A DNA stretch of 64,000 nucleotides from an uncultured Actinomycetes bacterium (GCA_946803585.1 CAMPEQ010000007.1:280451-344450); one strand, 5' to 3'. Positions 38,036 to 48,407 are shown, counted from the first letter of the stretch. A program made the numbers and translations. The notes: a model not told the origin generated them from the letters alone.

Positions 38036-39874
38036 CTACTTCTTCGCGGCTGTCGCTGCCGCTTTCGCTGCCGTTGCCTTCTTTGCTGGAGCCTTCGCTG
38101 CTGGAGCCTTCGCTGCCGTTGCCTTCTGCGCTGGAGCCTTCGCTGCCGTTGCCTTCTTTGCTGGAGCCTTGGTTGCTGGAGCCTTGGGTGGAGAGGCCTT
38201 TTTGACAGGAGCCTTCTTGGCCGTCGTCTTCCTAGCTGACGTGGCCTTGGCAGCCGGTACTGCCGTGGTCGCTGCCTTTTTCGCTGGAGCCTTCTTGGCT
38301 GGAGCCTTCTTAGTGGCAGTTCGCTTAGCCGACGCCTTCTTAGCGGGTGCCTTCTTTACCGCAGTCCGCTTGGTCGGTGCCTTCTTCGCTGGTGCCTTCT
38401 TCGCGCGGCGAGGCCCGGATCGCTTCGCCGCCGCGGCGGGCCCAAACGGGGTCGTTGCCGGCACAGGATGGCCAACGGCATTTGCAAAGCCCTGCCTTAG
38501 TGACTCAACCAGCACATCGGGATCACTGACTGCCGCATCGTCCGTGCTGACACCGACCGAGGCAATGCCGTTGTATGTCAGCATTGTGACGTTGACCGCC
38601 GCGCCGATAGTGGCCACGAGCGGGTACATACGTTCCACCTTTGCCCCGGCGAGCCAGACCGGGATCGGAACTCCAGGAACGTTCGATGCGGTGACATCAC
38701 TGGACTGCGCTGCCGCTGCGACAATATCGCTTGGGATGAAACGTGACAGCTCGCCCAACTCGTTGGCAAACGAGAGGGCCGGCTCGCTACGCACCTGGAG
38801 CACGGTCTCAGCGATCTGGTCCATCATCGTTGCAACATCTTCAGCAATTGTCGGGATTTCGAAGCGTGCAATATTCACTGCATTCTCGATCGCATCGCCA
38901 GCGGCACCGGGGATTCGTGTGCTCACCGGCATATTGATCCTCAGTGAATCCACCGGCTTGCCGAGTTTGCGATGGTAGGTACCCATTCCTTCACCGACTG
39001 CAGCGAGGAACACATCATTCGCCGTATGTCCAGACTGCTTTCCGGCGGCCCGGATCTGCTCGAACGGTAGATCGAAGGTGCCGAAGTGATAGTTGATACT
39101 GCGTTCGGTCATCAAGGGTGACAGTGGGCCCAAGGGAACTCGAGTGAACCGGGCGAGCGAACCAACCGTTCGCGTAATGCGATTGACCGTATCTCCTGGG
39201 TTTCGAATCGCTACCAAGGTCGCGGGAGCAATGCCGGTAATGAAGTCCTGTGTGGAGCGAGAGGCCCACTCAACTTTGTCGCGAACGACCGCCTCGGCGA
39301 AGCCAAGACGATTCAACTGCTGCTCAGCTTTGGGTGCCTCCGGTAGCGGGCCGAGGTCTTCACCCTCGGGCGTGAAGTCAAAGAGCGAGGCGCCCAATAA
39401 GACCGCTCCCTGCCCATCAGCAATTGCATGATGGAGTTTGAGAATGATCGCCGCTCGGCCGTCCGGCAGGTCTTCTAGTACCGTGACTCGCCAGAGCGGA
39501 CGGTCCTTGTCAAAGTCCGTCATGCTTTGGCGGCGCGCATCTTCCAGCACGTCGATCCAGGTGGAGCCGATTGGCATCCGGAACCGGCGCAGATGGAAAC
39601 TCAGATCGAAGTCTGGGTCGATCACCAACCGCGGAGTCGTCAAACCACCTTGATCAACAACCCGCTGGCGCAACGCGGTGTTGACACGGGAAGCCCGATC
39701 AAACCGCTCAATGAGTTTGTCCCAGTCTGGCGCGGTCTCGGTGATGAGGAGACCGACGATCGCTGAGCGCATGACCGGATCGTCATCAGCTGTCCGCCAT
39801 GTGGCGAAGTCAAAGCCCTTCATCCGTTGGGCTGACTTTGCAGCTGCCCGTTGGCGCGACCCTGTCGAAACCAC
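38036..39874 (-). CDS. Wax ester synthase/diacylglycerol acyltransferase fused to a histone H1-like tail
   Basis: 612 residues, about 130 longer than the 450-480 usual for the family. The core (about 1-478) carries the acyltransferase motif HHAIADG (residues 148-154), preceded by [16 protein letters not shown], the FNGIAS-like strand [14 protein letters not shown] and INMPVSTR. It should join acyl-CoA to diacylglycerol or fatty alcohol for storage lipid. From about residue 480 to the end the protein is made of Ala, Lys, Pro and Thr with repeated [13 protein letters not shown] units, resembling eukaryotic H1 or the C-terminus of mycobacterial HupB. Start GTG with GGAGG six bases before. It interrupts the common yebC-ruvC neighbourhood. 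The tail could bind nucleic acid, polyphosphate or membranes; this is inference. Confidence 0.85.
   Translation of the reverse strand: MVSTGSRQRAAAKSAQRMKGFDFATWRTADDDPVMRSAIVGLLITETAPDWDKLIERFDRASRVNTALRQRVVDQGGLTTPRLVIDPDFDLSFHLRRFRMPIGSTWIDVLEDARRQSMTDFDKDRPLWRVTVLEDLPDGRAAIILKLHHAIADGQGAVLLGASLFDFTPEGEDLGPLPEAPKAEQQLNRLGFAEAVVRDKVEWASRSTQDFITGIAPATLVAIRNPGDTVNRITRTVGSLARFTRVPLGPLSPLMTERSINYHFGTFDLPFEQIRAAGKQSGHTANDVFLAAVGEGMGTYHRKLGKPVDSLRINMPVSTRIPGAAGDAIENAVNIARFEIPTIAEDVATMMDQIAETVLQVRSEPALSFANELGELSRFIPSDIVAAAAQSSDVTASNVPGVPIPVWLAGAKVERMYPLVATIGAAVNVTMLTYNGIASVGVSTDDAAVSDPDVLVESLRQGFANAVGHPVPATTPFGPAAAAKRSGPRRAKKAPAKKAPTKRTAVKKAPAKKASAKRTATKKAPAKKAPAKKAATTAVPAAKATSARKTTAKKAPVKKASPPKAPATKAPAKKATAAKAPAQKATAAKAPAAKAPAKKATAAKAAATAAKK
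38039..38437 (-). repeat. Degenerate tandem repeats coding the Ala/Lys/Pro tail
   Basis: About 400 bases consist of imperfect short units built around AAGGCTCC-AGC/GCAAAGAAGG-type blocks, read on the minus strand as [10 protein letters not shown] and AAKA. The most alike copies lie at 38039-38170. The repeat length suggests slippage could alter tail length between strains. It is coding and ends at the acyltransferase stop. Confidence 0.8.
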
Positions 39875-39961
39875 TCTTTACCTCCGCGAAAACTATGAAA
39901 TACCGGCGATGACCTTTACTGTCACCGAGCCTAGTCCTTCAGCCTGCGCAGCGCGATCCGA

Positions 39962-40714
39962 TCAGCCGTTTATCGCTTCCATAATCTCGTCCGAGATATC
40001 GAAGTTGGCAAACACGTTCTGAACGTCGTCGCTTTCTTCCAGCGAGTCGACAAGCTTCACCAGCTTCCGAGCGGCTTCCTCGTCGAGCTCAACCGTGACG
40101 CTAGGAACAAACGACGCATCCGCGGAGTCATAGTCGATTTCTGCTTGCTGCAAGGCAGTACGTACAGCAACGAGATCTCCTGGTTCGCAGACCACCTCGA
40201 AGGCCTCGCCCAGATCTGTGACTTCCTCGGCTCCGGCATCGAGGACGGCCAGCAAGACATCGTCTTCAGTTACACCCTCGTTGGGCACGATGATGACGCC
40301 CTTGCGGGAGAACAGGTATGAGACCGAGCCTGGATCGGCCATCGTCCCTCCGCCGCGGGTCATCGCCGTTCGAACCTCACCAGCAGCTCGATTCCGGTTA
40401 TCGGACAGGCACTCAATGAGAACGGCAACACCGTTGGGTCCGTATCCCTCGTACATAATCGTTTGCCAGTCAGCGCCGCCGGCTTCAGCGCCCGAGCCGC
40501 GCTTTACCGCACGCTCAATGTTGTCCAAGGGAACACTGTTCTTACGAGCCTTAACCATCGCGTCGTACAACGTCGGATTGCCATCAGGATCGGCGCCACC
40601 GGTTCTGGCAGCTACCTCGATGTTCTTAATCAGCTTGGCAAAGAGCTTGCCGCGCTTGGCGTCGATTACTGCCTTCTTGTGTTTCGTGGTTGCCCATTTG
40701 GAATGGCCGCTCAT
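39962..40714 (-). CDS. yebC: YebC/TACO1 family protein
   Basis: 250 residues, full length. The N-terminus [32 protein letters not shown] is the family hallmark, with later [22 protein letters not shown] and [16 protein letters not shown]. Recent work links YebC proteins to rescue of ribosomes on proline-rich messages, besides older reports as a transcriptional regulator. The start overlaps the pdxT stop by four bases. Confidence 0.97.
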   Translation of the reverse strand: MSGHSKWATTKHKKAVIDAKRGKLFAKLIKNIEVAARTGGADPDGNPTLYDAMVKARKNSVPLDNIERAVKRGSGAEAGGADWQTIMYEGYGPNGVAVLIECLSDNRNRAAGEVRTAMTRGGGTMADPGSVSYLFSRKGVIIVPNEGVTEDDVLLAVLDAGAEEVTDLGEAFEVVCEPGDLVAVRTALQQAEIDYDSADASFVPSVTVELDEEAARKLVKLVDSLEESDDVQNVFANFDISDEIMEAING

Positions 40715-41334
40715 ACTTCGCCTCTCACAATTCGCAAGAAATACTCGTGGATCCGCCGATCGCCAGTCAGTTCCGGATGAAATGACGTTGCAAGCAACCG
40801 TCCTTGTCGTACAGCAACGATCCTACCGGCTGGATCTCCATCGTTCTGGCGGGCCAACCGCGCGATAATTTCAACTCCCCCACCGATCCGTTCCACCCAA
40901 GGTGCTCGGATGAACACAGCAGGGAACGGTTCACCACCCAACACAGGTAGTTCAAGCTTCGCCTCGAACGAGTCAACCTGCCGACCGAATGCGTTGCGTC
41001 GGACGTCGATATCGATCCCACCAAACGAGGGTCGATCTACCCGACCATCCAGCACACGATCCGCAAGCATGATCATTCCAGCGCACGATCCGTAAACGGC
41101 AAGACCTTGTGCGATTGCGGTAGTGATCGGTTCGAAGAGTTTCTGCTTTGACGCAAGCAGCGAGATCGTCGTCGACTCCCCACCCGGAATCAGCAACCCA
41201 TCAAGACCCATGAGGTCGGCGCCGCATCGGACGCGAGTTGAGTCAGCTCCTAGGGCAGCTAACGCCGCTTCATGCTCGGGGAACCCTCCCTGAAGGCCGA
41301 GAACGCCGATCCGCGACCTCGTTGCAGCTACCAA
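40711..41334 (-). CDS. pdxT: Pyridoxal 5'-phosphate synthase glutaminase subunit PdxT
   Basis: 207 residues. Class I glutamine amidotransferase fold starting [17 protein letters not shown]. The substrate loop is [14 protein letters not shown], the catalytic Cys is in [13 protein letters not shown], and the His-Glu pair is in [12 protein letters not shown]. It releases ammonia to PdxS. The start overlaps pdxS by seven bases; it is followed by yebC. Confidence 0.96.
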   Translation of the reverse strand: MVAATRSRIGVLGLQGGFPEHEAALAALGADSTRVRCGADLMGLDGLLIPGGESTTISLLASKQKLFEPITTAIAQGLAVYGSCAGMIMLADRVLDGRVDRPSFGGIDIDVRRNAFGRQVDSFEAKLELPVLGGEPFPAVFIRAPWVERIGGGVEIIARLARQNDGDPAGRIVAVRQGRLLATSFHPELTGDRRIHEYFLRIVRGEV

Positions 41335-42272
41335 CCTCGCTGCGCCAACCGGTGCGGTTCGGGGATCTCATCGACGTTGATTCCAACCATCGCTGGTCCT
41401 AGATTGCGAGAGACCTTGGCGATCACGTCTGGGTTGTCGAAGTGCAACGTCGCCTCGACGATTGCCTTTGCCCGAGCGGCCGCGCGTTCGTTGCGAACCG
41501 CCTCGGTCGGATTGTCATCGCCGGTCTTGAAGATTCCCGATCCGACGAATACACCTTGAGCTCCAAGCTGCATCATCATCGCCGCGTCCGCTGGAGTAGC
41601 AATCCCGCCTGCCGTGAACAGCACGACTGGCAGCTTTCCGGCCTGCGCAACTTCAACGACTAAATCGTAGGGGGCTTGCATGTCCTTGGCCGCCACAAAC
41701 AGCTCATCTTGAGGAAGCGACGACAAGCGTGCGAGCTCACCACGGATCTTGCGCATGTGGGTCGTCGCGTTGGAGACGTCGCCCGTACCGGCCTCGCCCT
41801 TTGAACGGATCATGGCGGCACCCTCGGTAATCCGCCGCAGCGCCTCGCCCAGGTTCGTCGCTCCACACACGAAAGGAACTGTGAACTCCCGCTTGTCGAT
41901 GTGATTCGCGGTGTCGGCCGGGGTTAGGACCTCAGACTCATCGATGTAGTCAACGCCGAGCGACTGCAGGATCTGCGCCTCAACAAAATGCCCGATCCGC
42001 GCCTTTGCCATAACCGGAATCGATACAGCTTCCTGGATTCCCTCGATCATCTCAGGATCGCTCATTCGCGCGACACCGCCCTGAGCTCGGATATCGGCCG
42101 GGACGCGCTCAAGTGCCATCACGGCAACTGCACCCGCATCTTCGGCGATCTTGGCCTGGGTAGCGTCGACAACGTCCATGATGACGCCGCCTTTTAGCTG
42201 TTCAGCCATCCCTCGTTTGAGGAGATTGGTGCCAAGTTGACGTTGCGATTTTTCAGCGGAATCCGTAGCCAT
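41328..42272 (-). CDS. pdxS: Pyridoxal 5'-phosphate synthase lyase subunit PdxS
   Basis: 314 residues from ATG 42272. The TIM-barrel signatures are [20 protein letters not shown] and [21 protein letters not shown] [17 protein letters not shown]; the catalytic Lys in [15 protein letters not shown] is present. It builds PLP from ribulose/ribose 5-phosphate, glyceraldehyde 3-phosphate and ammonia. ATG 42272 has TACCAT exactly seven bases upstream and no ribosome site, consistent with a leaderless promoter for pdxS-pdxT-yebC. Confidence 0.97.
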   Translation of the reverse strand: MATDSAEKSQRQLGTNLLKRGMAEQLKGGVIMDVVDATQAKIAEDAGAVAVMALERVPADIRAQGGVARMSDPEMIEGIQEAVSIPVMAKARIGHFVEAQILQSLGVDYIDESEVLTPADTANHIDKREFTVPFVCGATNLGEALRRITEGAAMIRSKGEAGTGDVSNATTHMRKIRGELARLSSLPQDELFVAAKDMQAPYDLVVEVAQAGKLPVVLFTAGGIATPADAAMMMQLGAQGVFVGSGIFKTGDDNPTEAVRNERAAARAKAIVEATLHFDNPDVIAKVSRNLGPAMVGINVDEIPEPHRLAQRGW

Positions 42273-42279
42273 GCGCCCA

Positions 42280-42285
42280 ATGGTA
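42280..42285 (-). promoter_or_regulatory. Leaderless-type -10 for pdxS-pdxT-yebC
   Basis: Minus-strand TACCAT, seven bases before the pdxS ATG. Immediately upstream is a short inverted repeat (TAGGG-GTAT-CCCTA, 42284-42297) that could serve as an operator; no PdxR-type gene is nearby. Confidence 0.4.
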
Positions 42286-42370
42286 GGGGTATCCCTAGTT
42301 GGGATGAAACCGGCGATTGCCGCAAGGGCAGATCTAGCCGCTTTCCGGTCGGACAATCGGGTATCAGCGC

Positions 42371-42910
42371 CTACCGTCCAGCGAACCCAGGCGGGATGTC
42401 ATCGTCCATCTCGACAGTCTGCGGCCAGCCTGTATGACCTGCCAACCGAAACCACCGGACGATCCGCTGGCGGCGCACCGCACGGCACGCTCGAACCGCG
42501 TCATTATAGAACCGTCTGGCGAGTGCAGCTCGATGGAACGAGGCGCTCATCGCATCAACGATCTCAGCGCCCAATGGTTCCTCGACGAGGACTTCAACGT
42601 CCTCCTTCGAACCAATCGTCACCATGATCGCCTTGGTCAGATCGCTTTCCAGCTGAGTTCGTCGCAGCGGTTCCAGTTGCGAATCACGTGCCGCAATCGC
42701 GGCGTCCCCTAGGACCAGGGTTGATGCGGGATCGAGGAGTCCTGATCCCGCCGCATCCAAAGCCGCACTGCCACGCCGCACGAGCTGCACGTCCAGGGAT
42801 GCGTAGGCGGTGTCGACGCGGCCGTGAAGACGGTCAAGCCGCCCGGCCGTCATAGACAGGTAGACGCCAAATATCACCAGGAGCGCTACGGCGAGAAAGA
42901 ACCAGATCAT
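42371..42910 (-). CDS. Membrane-anchored LemA-like protein of unknown function
   Basis: 179 residues. A single N-terminal transmembrane helix ([19 protein letters not shown]) is followed by [22 protein letters not shown], which looks like the start of the LemA helical bundle, then helices to about residue 145 and an Arg-rich stretch with [19 protein letters not shown]. Function is unknown. It overlaps pimA by four bases and so belongs to the mannoside operon; a gene of this kind often lies between pimA and pdxS in actinobacteria. The LemA resemblance is moderate. Confidence 0.7.
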   Translation of the reverse strand: MIWFFLAVALLVIFGVYLSMTAGRLDRLHGRVDTAYASLDVQLVRRGSAALDAAGSGLLDPASTLVLGDAAIAARDSQLEPLRRTQLESDLTKAIMVTIGSKEDVEVLVEEPLGAEIVDAMSASFHRAALARRFYNDAVRACRAVRRQRIVRWFRLAGHTGWPQTVEMDDDIPPGFAGR

Positions 42911-44061
42911 CCCATCCGTCCAAAGAACTGACCGCTGAAGTCGGCGCCAACCTTAACGCCCGGCTGAACCACCGCGTCATAAACCCGAACAACGTCACGG
43001 GCAACCGTTGCCCAATCGAACTCGTGGGCTCGCCGTGCGCCCTGCACCGTTAACTCAGCTCTTCGCTCATCATCGGAGAGCAGCTCAATGAGGTTGACCG
43101 CCAGCGATGCGGAGTCCTCGTTAGCGAACAAGGCTCCCGACTCGCCCCCTTCAAGGACCTTGGCGAACGCATCGATGTCGCTGGCGATGACCGGGGTGCC
43201 GGCAGCCATCGCCTCCAGTAGAACTATTCCGAAGCTCTCGCCGCCGGTGTTGGGAGCAACGTAGACGTCGGCAGATTTGAATGCCCGCACCTTGTCGTCC
43301 TCGCTAATGAGGCCGAGGAACTCGACGTGATCAACAACTTCGGGCGCCAGCGATGAACGAACTCCATCAATATCGCCAGGCCCCGCGACCAGCAGTCGTA
43401 GATCCGGGAAGGCGCGCAGAGTCTCGGGCAGCGCTTTGATCAGAACATCGAGCCCCTTTCGTGGCTCATCGATTCTGCCCAGGAAGAGCAGCGTTCTGCC
43501 AGCGCGCGGATAGCCGTCGAACGGTTCACCATGCTCGAACTGCTTACAGCTGACTCCATTGGGAATAAGGACGGCGTCTCCCCCAAGGATCTCGACCAGA
43601 GTTTTTCGCGCCTTCTCGCTCACCGCGATGCGGCCGGTGATCTTCTCAATCGCGGTTTGGAGTACGTAATAGAACGCGCCCATTGCCCGCGACCGTTCTT
43701 GCGATGAGTGCCAGGTCGCAACCAGCGGACCAGTACTCACCCAGCAGGTAAGTACCGACAGGCTTGGACTTGCTGGCTCGTGCACATGGACGACGTCGAA
43801 CTCGCCGTCGCGTACCCACCGTCGGACCCGAGCAGCGGAGACAACCCCGAAATTCACCCGCGCCACTGATCCGTTGTAGGGAACCGCGATGGGTCGACCT
43901 GCCGACACGACAAAGTCCTCGAGGTCCGACTCGTCTTCAGCAGGCGCCAACACACTGACCTCGTGTCCCAAGTCCATCAGCGCGTAGGCGAGGTCTCGGA
44001 CATGTTGCTTTACGCCGCCTGGCGACGACCAGTCGTAGGGGCAGACGATTCCAACCCTCAT
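42907..44061 (-). CDS. pimA: Phosphatidylinositol alpha-mannosyltransferase (PimA, GT4)
   Basis: 384 residues, GT-B fold. N-terminal RVGIVCPYDWSSPGGVKQHVRDLA is the PimA acceptor-side signature. The donor site has LFLGRIDEPRKGLDVLIKAL and the EX7E region GGESFGIVLLEAMAAGTPVIAS. It adds the first mannose from GDP-mannose to phosphatidyl-myo-inositol at the cytoplasmic face. The operon order pgsA-patA-pimA supports this against other GT4 enzymes. Confidence 0.94.
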   Translation of the reverse strand: MRVGIVCPYDWSSPGGVKQHVRDLAYALMDLGHEVSVLAPAEDESDLEDFVVSAGRPIAVPYNGSVARVNFGVVSAARVRRWVRDGEFDVVHVHEPASPSLSVLTCWVSTGPLVATWHSSQERSRAMGAFYYVLQTAIEKITGRIAVSEKARKTLVEILGGDAVLIPNGVSCKQFEHGEPFDGYPRAGRTLLFLGRIDEPRKGLDVLIKALPETLRAFPDLRLLVAGPGDIDGVRSSLAPEVVDHVEFLGLISEDDKVRAFKSADVYVAPNTGGESFGIVLLEAMAAGTPVIASDIDAFAKVLEGGESGALFANEDSASLAVNLIELLSDDERRAELTVQGARRAHEFDWATVARDVVRVYDAVVQPGVKVGADFSGQFFGRMG

Positions 44062-44066
44062 CAGTA

Positions 44067-45038
44067 CTACCCCTGCTCACCGTCGCGACTAGCAGCAGCG
44101 TCCGAGGCTGCCAGTCGGTCAGGGTCGAGGTCTGGCAGCCAGAGCTTTTGGAGCATGTGCCAGTCAGTTGGCCGATCAGCGATCCCGTTGGCGAAGGCGT
44201 CGGCGATCTGCTGGGTCATCGCGGTGACCGCCGCGTCATACCCGGGTCGGTCCTTCGCATCGTCTCCGCTTGGAGCAGTAGCCGGAACGACGACCTGGGG
44301 GTGGATCTGCGCGAAGGCCCTGGGTCCCTCGTACCAAAGAGTTGCGGGGAACAACGGTGCCCCAGTTCGCAGCGCAAGATTCGCCGGACCGGCTGGCATT
44401 CGAGTGGCTACGTCGAAGAAGTTGACCTCGATACCTCGCGCGGTCAAGTCGCGATCGCTCACTAACGCAACGATGCGCTTGTCCTCGCGTAGCTCACGGG
44501 CCAACGTGTCAATCACGTTCGGGGTGCCAGTGGGATAGATCTGCATCCCCAACGATTCCCGATAGGCCAAAAACTTCTCGAACAGCCGCTCAGGTTCCAG
44601 CTTCTCCGCGACCGCCGTCAGCGGTGCATGGGTCAAGGTCGCCCAGGCTCCGGCGTGATCCCAGTTTCCCATGTGCGCTAGCGCAACGATGACGCCCTTG
44701 TCTTGGGCGAGTCCGTCGACAAGACGGTACTCGTCGACGCATTCGAAGGTGTCGACGATGCGAGTCTTGTCCCAGTCCGGCATTCGAAATGCGTCACACC
44801 AGTAGCGAAAGTACTTACGCATTGACTCCCGCGACATCGTTCGAAGCTGCTCCGGAGTTGCACCGGGTTCGACCCGTGAAAGGTTCTTCTCAAGTTGAAC
44901 GACTCCGCCTTTTCGACGACTCCAGAGGCGATCGGAGATCACATCGAAACTGCGATACGCCGACTTCTCCGGCAGCTTTCGGACGGCACCCCAGCCCGTC
45001 GCAAACGCCAAGTACGACGCATCGTCCTTGATGTTCAC
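44067..45038 (-). CDS. Phosphatidylinositol mannoside acyltransferase (PatA-like, LPLAT family)
   Basis: 323 residues, related to HtrB/LpxL lysophospholipid acyltransferases. The acyltransferase motif is LAHMGNWDHAGAWAT (HxxxxD), followed by VALVSDRDLTARGIEVNFFD and RMPAGPANLALRTGAPLFPAT. Its place between pgsA (four-base overlap) and pimA identifies it as the enzyme that acylates PIM mannose. It acts on the cytoplasmic side; there is no signal peptide. Confidence 0.92.
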   Translation of the reverse strand: MNIKDDASYLAFATGWGAVRKLPEKSAYRSFDVISDRLWSRRKGGVVQLEKNLSRVEPGATPEQLRTMSRESMRKYFRYWCDAFRMPDWDKTRIVDTFECVDEYRLVDGLAQDKGVIVALAHMGNWDHAGAWATLTHAPLTAVAEKLEPERLFEKFLAYRESLGMQIYPTGTPNVIDTLARELREDKRIVALVSDRDLTARGIEVNFFDVATRMPAGPANLALRTGAPLFPATLWYEGPRAFAQIHPQVVVPATAPSGDDAKDRPGYDAAVTAMTQQIADAFANGIADRPTDWHMLQKLWLPDLDPDRLAASDAAASRDGEQG

Positions 45039-45664
45039 GAGGCTGCTCCCTGCTCATCAACAAGCTTTGCGGCCTGCCTGTGGATGTGTATTAACCGTTG
45101 GAACACCGTGAGCACGGTCAAAGCGGCCAGTGCCCAAAGCGCAACTGCCTGAATGTAGGGAACGCCCAAGCCCGCGAGGAACGTCGGAACCATGACAATG
45201 ATCAATCGTTCGGTGCGCTCAGCGAAGCCGACGTTACAGGTCATTCCCAAACCTTCAGCGCGTGCCTTTGCATACGAGATAATCGTGCTAGCGATCAAAC
45301 AGATCGTTGTCGCCACCACAAGGCCCCACTGCCCGGTGTTGGTGAAGTAGATCAGCAGCGAGACAAAGATGGCCCCGTCTGCGATCCGGTCCATCGTCGA
45401 GTCAAGGAACGCACCCCAGACGCCCGTACGGCCCTGCAGGCGAGCCATCGTCCCGTCCAACATGTCGGACAAAATGAAGGCTGCGATTGCCAGAGAACCG
45501 ATAAGAAACGAGCCCCTTGCCAGGAAGATGAATGCCGCGGCAGCAGTACCAACCGTCCCGATGACGGTGATGGCATCCGGGGTTAATCCGATCTTGATCA
45601 GCCCTCGAGCGATCGGCTCGATGACCTTGTTTACTCCCGCACGAGCATTCGTGTTGTTAAGCAT
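45035..45664 (-). CDS. pgsA: Phosphatidylinositol phosphate synthase (CDP-alcohol phosphatidyltransferase)
   Basis: 209 residues with six hydrophobic segments. The CDP-alcohol signature D-x2-DG-x2-AR-x8-G-x3-D-x3-D is seen in DMLDGTMARLQGRTGVWGAF and the LDSTMDR that follows. It transfers phosphatidyl from CDP-diacylglycerol to inositol 1-phosphate. ATG 45664 is preferred since it begins ahead of helix 1 and overlaps the HIT gene stop by eight bases. With patA and pimA it makes a PIM operon. Confidence 0.94.
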   Translation of the reverse strand: MLNNTNARAGVNKVIEPIARGLIKIGLTPDAITVIGTVGTAAAAFIFLARGSFLIGSLAIAAFILSDMLDGTMARLQGRTGVWGAFLDSTMDRIADGAIFVSLLIYFTNTGQWGLVVATTICLIASTIISYAKARAEGLGMTCNVGFAERTERLIIVMVPTFLAGLGVPYIQAVALWALAALTVLTVFQRLIHIHRQAAKLVDEQGAAS

Positions 45665-46190
45665 CCGACACCGGCCACGCTTGCGCGAGCAAGTCGCGCG
45701 ACTGCTCCAGGAGCGCAGGTAGAACCTTGGTTCCACCAATGACAGGCATGAAGTTCATGTCACCACCCCACCGCGGCACGACGTGCTGATGCAAGTGCGC
45801 GGAGATACCAGCCCCCGCGATTGCTCCCTGATTCATCCCGATATTGAACCCGTGCGCACCGCTCACCTCGCGCAATACGCCCATGGCGATCTTGGTGAAA
45901 GCGCTGAACTCGGCTGTCTCCGGCACGGTCAAATCCGGGTACTCGGCAATATGGCGGTACGGACATACGAGTAAGTGTCCGGAGTTATAAGGGAACTTGT
46001 TGAGCACCGCGTAGACAAACTCGCCGCGGGCAACAACCAAGTCACTGTCGGGCCCTTCACGCAAATCCCCTGGCGACGGACAGAACGGGCACTGCTCACT
46101 TGAATCTGCCGAGCTGGGCTTTCCGTCACCTTTGATGTACGCCATTCGGTGTGGTGTCCACAGCCGATCCCAGTCCGAGGGATTGCCCAT
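45657..46190 (-). CDS. HIT-domain nucleotide hydrolase/phosphorylase-like protein
   Basis: 177 residues from ATG 46190. The histidine triad is HLHQHVVPRW. A zinc-type CPFC (EQCPFCPSPGD) and later NKFPYNSGHLLVCPYRH are typical of the actinobacterial Ap4A phosphorylase-like group. The thrS-HIT-pgsA order is conserved. The start is one base after the thrS stop, so translation is coupled. Likely acts on diadenosine polyphosphates or AMP conjugates; substrate not proven. Confidence 0.92.
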   Translation of the reverse strand: MGNPSDWDRLWTPHRMAYIKGDGKPSSADSSEQCPFCPSPGDLREGPDSDLVVARGEFVYAVLNKFPYNSGHLLVCPYRHIAEYPDLTVPETAEFSAFTKIAMGVLREVSGAHGFNIGMNQGAIAGAGISAHLHQHVVPRWGGDMNFMPVIGGTKVLPALLEQSRDLLAQAWPVSDA

Positions 46191-46191
46191 C

Positions 46192-48186
46192 TCAGACCTG
46201 CTCGCGGCTAGCGACCGCGGACGTGATGATCTCGATCGCCTCATCGATGGGTACGCCGTTACGTTGAGTTCCATCCCGGAATCGAAAACTAACGGCACCA
46301 GCAGAGGCGTCCTCGTCACCGGCGATCAGCGCAAACGGGATCTTCTGCTTGGCCGCGTTACGGATCTTCTTCGCGAAGCGGTCATTGCTGACGTCAACTT
46401 CGGCACGAATACCTTCACGGCGCAGGCGTGAGACGACGTCCTGTAGGTACTCGTAGTGAACATCGGCAACCGGAATCGCCACAACCTGAACAGGTGCCAG
46501 CCATGGCGGGAAGGCGCCCGCGTAGTGCTCCAAGAGGACTGCGAAGAAGCGTTCGATCGACCCGAATAGGGCCCGATGAATCATGATCGGACGCTGTCTC
46601 GTGCCGTCAGCCGCCTGGAACTCGAGGTCGAACCGCTCGGGAAGGTTGTAGTCCACCTGGATGGTCGACATCTGCCAGGTCCGACCGATCGCATCGCGGG
46701 CTTGCACCGAGATCTTCGGTCCATAGAACGCTGCGCCACCCGGGTCAAGAACCAGTTCGAGATCCTGGCGTCCGGCAGCCTGCCGCAGCGCCTCCGTTGC
46801 CTCATCCCACTGGTCGTCAGAGCCGATGCTCTTCTCAGGATCGCGAGTCGACAACTCCAGGTAGAAGTCGTCGAGACCGTAGTTCCGAAGTAAGTCGAGC
46901 ACGAACGACAGCAGCGAGTCGAGCTCGTGCGGCATTTGCTCCTGAGTGCAATAGATGTGAGCGTCGTCTTGAGTAAACCCGCGCGCCCGAGTGAGTCCAT
47001 GTACGACGCCGGACTTCTCGTATCGGTAGACGGTGCCGAACTCGAAGAGCCGTAGCGGCAGTTCCCGATAGCTCCGGCCTCGCGAGGCGAAAATCAGGTT
47101 GTGCATCGGGCAGTTCATCGGCTTGAGGTAGTAGTCCACTGCCGGCCGCCGGATATTGCCTGCCGAGTCACGATCTTCATCGAGCTGCATCGGCGGGTAC
47201 ATCCCGTCGGCATACCAATCGAGGTGACCGGAGGTTTCAAAGAGCTTGGACTTAGTGATGTGCGGGCTATACACGGTCTCGTACCCGGCGGATTCGTGCT
47301 GACGGCGGGAGTAGTCCTCCATCTCGCGCCGGATCACGCCGCCCTTGGGATGGAATACCGCAAGGCCGGAGCCGATCTCGTCTGGGAATGAGAACAAGTC
47401 AAGTTCGGAACCGAGTCGCCGGTGATCGCGCTTCTCCGCCTCGGCAAGAAAGTCAAGATAGGCACGCTGATCGTCTTTACTCGGCCAAGCGGTTCCGTAG
47501 ATCCGCTGAAGTTGCGGGTTCTTCTCGCTTCCCCGCCAGTAGGCCGCAGCAGTCCGCATGAGCTTGAACGCTGGGATCACGCGAGTACTCGGGACGTGGG
47601 GGCCTCTGCACAAGTCGCCCCACTTCGTCTCTCTTGTTCGCGGGTGCAGGTTGTCATAGATAGTGAGCTCGGCTCCGCCAACCTCCATCACATCGTCATC
47701 GGGGGTTCCGCCTTTGAGGCCGATGAGTTCACACTTGTACGGCTCGTCGGCAAGCTCAGCTCGGGCAGCGTCCTCGCTCACTACCCGTCGCGAGAACAGT
47801 TGCCCTTCCTTGACGATCTGCTGCATTCGCTTCGTCAGAGCGTCCAGGTCTTCCGGAGTGAATGGTTCAGCCGGATCGAAGTCGTAGTAGAACCCATCCT
47901 TAATCGGTGGCCCGATTCCTAGCTTGGTTCCGGGGAACAGATCCTGAACTGCTTGCGCCAATACGTGGGCGCTCGAGTGGCGTACAACCGCTAAGCCCTC
48001 TTCAGACTCCATTGATACTGGCTCGACAACGTCTCCATCGTTGAGCGCAGTGGCTAGATCAACTAGCTCGCCATTGACTCGAGCAACGACAATCGAACGG
48101 TCCTTGAACAGATCCGCAGCCCGAGCACCATCCTCGAGCTCCTGAACCTCGGAAGACTCATCGGTCGTGACGGTTACCGACGGCAT
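46192..48186 (-). CDS. thrS: Threonyl-tRNA synthetase
   Basis: 664 residues from ATG 48186. The TGS domain ([13 protein letters not shown]) is followed by the editing domain with [20 protein letters not shown], class II motifs including [33 protein letters not shown], and the anticodon domain near the end. The Shine-Dalgarno is GGGGAG, five bases before ATG. A hairpin at 48213-48229 lies in the leader. No tandem T-box sequence was found. Followed by the HIT gene. Confidence 0.98.
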   Translation of the reverse strand: MPSVTVTTDESSEVQELEDGARAADLFKDRSIVVARVNGELVDLATALNDGDVVEPVSMESEEGLAVVRHSSAHVLAQAVQDLFPGTKLGIGPPIKDGFYYDFDPAEPFTPEDLDALTKRMQQIVKEGQLFSRRVVSEDAARAELADEPYKCELIGLKGGTPDDDVMEVGGAELTIYDNLHPRTRETKWGDLCRGPHVPSTRVIPAFKLMRTAAAYWRGSEKNPQLQRIYGTAWPSKDDQRAYLDFLAEAEKRDHRRLGSELDLFSFPDEIGSGLAVFHPKGGVIRREMEDYSRRQHESAGYETVYSPHITKSKLFETSGHLDWYADGMYPPMQLDEDRDSAGNIRRPAVDYYLKPMNCPMHNLIFASRGRSYRELPLRLFEFGTVYRYEKSGVVHGLTRARGFTQDDAHIYCTQEQMPHELDSLLSFVLDLLRNYGLDDFYLELSTRDPEKSIGSDDQWDEATEALRQAAGRQDLELVLDPGGAAFYGPKISVQARDAIGRTWQMSTIQVDYNLPERFDLEFQAADGTRQRPIMIHRALFGSIERFFAVLLEHYAGAFPPWLAPVQVVAIPVADVHYEYLQDVVSRLRREGIRAEVDVSNDRFAKKIRNAAKQKIPFALIAGDEDASAGAVSFRFRDGTQRNGVPIDEAIEIITSAVASREQV

Positions 48187-48212
48187 ACGGACTCCCCTAT
48201 GGCTGAGATTGG

Positions 48213-48229
48213 GCACCGCTACCCGGTGC
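48213..48229 (-). promoter_or_regulatory. Hairpin in the thrS leader
   Basis: A 6-bp stem GCACCG/CGGTGC with loop GGTAG, ending 26 bases before the thrS ATG and upstream of the ribosome site. The loop includes GGU, the sequence of a threonine anticodon. It could be an operator for autoregulation, as known for E. coli thrS, but this is inference. Confidence 0.35.
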
Positions 48230-48333
48230 ACTGATCGACGCTGCTGATACTCGCGCGAGCGAGTCGTACCGCAGCCTATCGACGGGCGAGCACATCAGCA
48301 CGGCCAGCGTAGGAGTGTCGCAGGTCAAACGTG

Positions 48334-48407
48334 TGCACCTGCCCAGACTCGAACTGGGGACCTCACGCGTGTGAAGCGTGCGCTCTAACCAACTGAGCTA
48401 CAGGTGC
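48334..48407 (-). tRNA. tRNA-Val(CAC)
   Basis: 74 nt. Acceptor stem GCACCTG/CAGGTGC, D arm GCTC...GAGC, anticodon stem CACGC/GCGTG with loop TTCACAC (anticodon CAC, codon GUG), T arm CCCAG/CTGGG with TTCGAGT. CCA is not encoded. It shares most of its acceptor and T arm sequence with the tRNA-Val(GAC) at 52513. Confidence 0.95.

Noticed and set aside
38039..38437. Possible CRISPR-like or satellite repeat
   Set aside because: Units are imperfect, have no regular spacers and code in frame for the protein tail; no cas genes are near.
37986..38978. Plus-strand open frame of 330 codons rich in Ala/Phe/Gly
   Set aside because: It is the mirror of the Ala/Lys/Pro repeat tail and part of the acyltransferase core on the other strand; the hydrophobic repeats follow from the complementary codons.
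48187..48333. T-box riboswitch upstream of thrS
   Set aside because: No TGGNACCGCG antiterminator motif; only a small hairpin is present.
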